Shown: in pieces, positions 7,833 to 8,823 of the stretch
How the letters are laid out: every line of letters begins with the position of its first letter
Numbering within the stretch: position 1 is the stretch's first letter
From: an uncultured Collinsella sp.
GTDB lineage: Bacteria > Actinomycetota > Coriobacteriia > Coriobacteriales > Coriobacteriaceae
Length of the DNA stretch: 8,823 nucleotides
Reading direction: 5' to 3'
Assembly (NCBI GenBank): GCA_900556365.1
Contig: USOG01000052.1
Coordinates: 1-8,823 of the forward strand
Notes under the pieces: model-generated
The model's database searches: none
The model's input: only the letters and a program-made list of their open reading frames with translations
What the model was told of the DNA's origin: nothing
Translations under genes and position numbers: made by a program

Positions 7833-7860
7833 GCAACAAAACCCCAGACGTTGCTTTTTT
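7833..7860 (+). terminator. Weak + strand hairpin followed by a T6 run
   Basis: GCAAC (7833-7837) pairs with GTTGC (7850-7854) around a 12-nt loop and is directly followed by TTTTTT (7855-7860). The 5-bp stem is short, so its strength is doubtful. It would stop + strand read-through just before the convergent hydrolase gene, as a back-up to the terminator at 7745-7783. Confidence 0.35.
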
Positions 7861-7861
7861 C

Positions 7862-8823
7862 CTAAAAATTCTTGTCGAGGAAGTTGTCGACCGTGTTCCA
7901 GTAGAGTTCGGGGTCGACCTGCGCGCTCTTGGCGTGGGTGGCGCCATGGATAGTGAGCTTTTGCTTGACCTTGCTGGCGCACGCGTCGTAATTTTGGTCG
8001 AGCATGCTGTACGGTACAAAGGTGTCCTGGTCGCCGTGGATAAACAGCATGGGAACCGTCGCGTGTTTGAGTTGCTCCACACTGCTCGCCTTATGAAAGT
8101 CGTAGCCCGCGCGCACGTTGCACACCAAGTTTGCTATATCGAGCAAGGGAAAGCTGGGCAGGCCGAACACGTCCTTGAGCTGCAGAGAAAACTCGTCCCA
8201 AACACTTGTATAACCGCAGTCCTCGATAATGCATTTCACGTTTGCGGGCAGAGATTCCCCCGCGACGTTCATGGCGGTTGCCGCACCCATCGACTCGCCA
8301 AAGACCAGGATGCGCGCCTCGGGGTCAGCCTGAACGATTCGCTCGATCCATGCGACGACATCGAGCCGCTCGGGCCAGCCCATGCCGATATAGTCGCCGC
8401 CGGAGCGCTCGTGGGCGCGTGCGGCGGGTGCGAGTACGTTCATGCCGCGGTCGTGGAATCGCTTGACGTATCGGGCCATACCGATGGGCTCGTTGGTATA
8501 TCCATGCAGGCAGACGGCGTAGTCGTGCGTGCTCTCCGACGCAGCAAAATACCAGGCGGCAAGCTCGGTCCCGTCGTTCGCGGTGAGGCTGCTGCTCTCG
8601 CGGTTTTCCTTAAACCACGTCCGTGCCTCGCCCTCCTCGGCGTCCATCTGCTCGCCCTTTTCGGCGTCCTTGCCATCCTGCATCATCTTCATGGTGTACG
8701 GCGCTTGGGGGTTCAGGGCAAAGTCAAACAAAAAGTTGCCGGCAAACCCCAGCAGCGCGACAACGAGCACCAGCGCAACGACGCCGGCTATCTTGAGCTT
8801 TCGATGGGAACGTGCGTTTTGAG
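7862..8823 (-). CDS. Membrane-anchored alpha/beta hydrolase, BEM46/YqkD-like (5' truncated by window)
   Basis: Serine hydrolase of the COG1073 group, read on the - strand; the 3' end is complete and the frame stays open to the right edge. A GTG at 8770 is an in-frame start candidate, but coding continues upstream through a basic, then hydrophobic stretch (RSHRKLKIAGVVALVLVVAL) that makes a typical signal anchor, so the real start is probably outside the window. Counting from the GTG codon, the oxyanion-region motif is CLHGYT (87-92), the nucleophile elbow is GESMG with Ser160 (codon 8291-8293), the acid is Asp249 in HGDQDTFVP, and the base is His279 in HGATHA. DYIGMGWPERLDVVAWI (126-142) is a family hallmark. 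The triad is intact, so it should be active, probably outside the cell or at the membrane. The substrate (ester, lipid or peptide) is not evident. It converges on the DUF362 gene. Confidence 0.9.
   Translation of the reverse strand, partial: QNARSHRKLKIAGVVALVLVVALLGFAGNFLFDFALNPQAPYTMKMMQDGKDAEKGEQMDAEEGEARTWFKENRESSSLTANDGTELAAWYFAASESTHDYAVCLHGYTNEPIGMARYVKRFHDRGMNVLAPAARAHERSGGDYIGMGWPERLDVVAWIERIVQADPEARILVFGESMGAATAMNVAGESLPANVKCIIEDCGYTSVWDEFSLQLKDVFGLPSFPLLDIANLVCNVRAGYDFHKASSVEQLKHATVPMLFIHGDQDTFVPYSMLDQNYDACASKVKQKLTIHGATHAKSAQVDPELYWNTVDNFLDKNF

Overview
The window is a GC-rich, gene-dense bacterial chromosome segment. It holds six protein-coding genes, two of them cut by the window edges. 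High GC, strong third-position GC bias, intergenic GGGGACAGTCC/GGACTGTCCC palindromes and a two-cluster ferredoxin-type DUF362 protein suggest an actinobacterial gut anaerobe of the Coriobacteriia, with Collinsella the likeliest genus. That assignment is inference from style and content, not a database match.

Layout. (1) Positions 1-2803, + strand: a tight ABC-2 type export operon made of the C-terminal part of an ATP-binding protein and two homologous six-helix permeases. The genes are separated by 9 nt and then overlap by 14 nt. (2) Positions 2804-2896: a short AT-richer gap, the probable promoter region of the next operon. (3) Positions 2897-6285, + strand: a MacB/LolD-like ATPase followed 8 nt later by an 888-residue FtsX/MacB-type permease with a large extracytoplasmic part. 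(4) Positions 6286-6491: a non-coding gap. It starts with a long hairpin of a REP-like type, continues with a second stem-loop and repeated GTCCC motifs, and ends with a promoter candidate carrying two CTTTAACT repeats exactly 11 bp apart. (5) Positions 6492-7697, + strand: a DUF362 iron-sulfur protein with two CxxCxxCxxxC clusters. (6) Positions 7698-7861: a convergent gap with a strong bidirectional intrinsic terminator and two further inverted repeats. (7) Positions 7862-8823, - strand: a membrane-anchored alpha/beta hydrolase of the BEM46/YqkD type whose start lies beyond the right edge.

How the genes relate. The two ABC systems are mechanistically different. The first is an ABC-2 exporter with a heterodimeric permease pair. 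The second is a MacB/FtsX type, in which one large permease carries both half-units. Each has its own ATPase, and neither substrate can be read from the sequence. No two-component system, HlyD-type adaptor, precursor peptide or modification enzyme is visible, so a bacteriocin or antibiotic role is not supported by this window. The DUF362 protein and the hydrolase look like independent single-gene units that share a terminator region.

I do not see a clearly new multi-gene system. The parts most worth a second look are the composite repeat block at 6291-6409, the PhoP-box-like direct repeats at 6423-6441, the role of the DUF362 protein and the alanine/aspartate-rich insert in the large permease.
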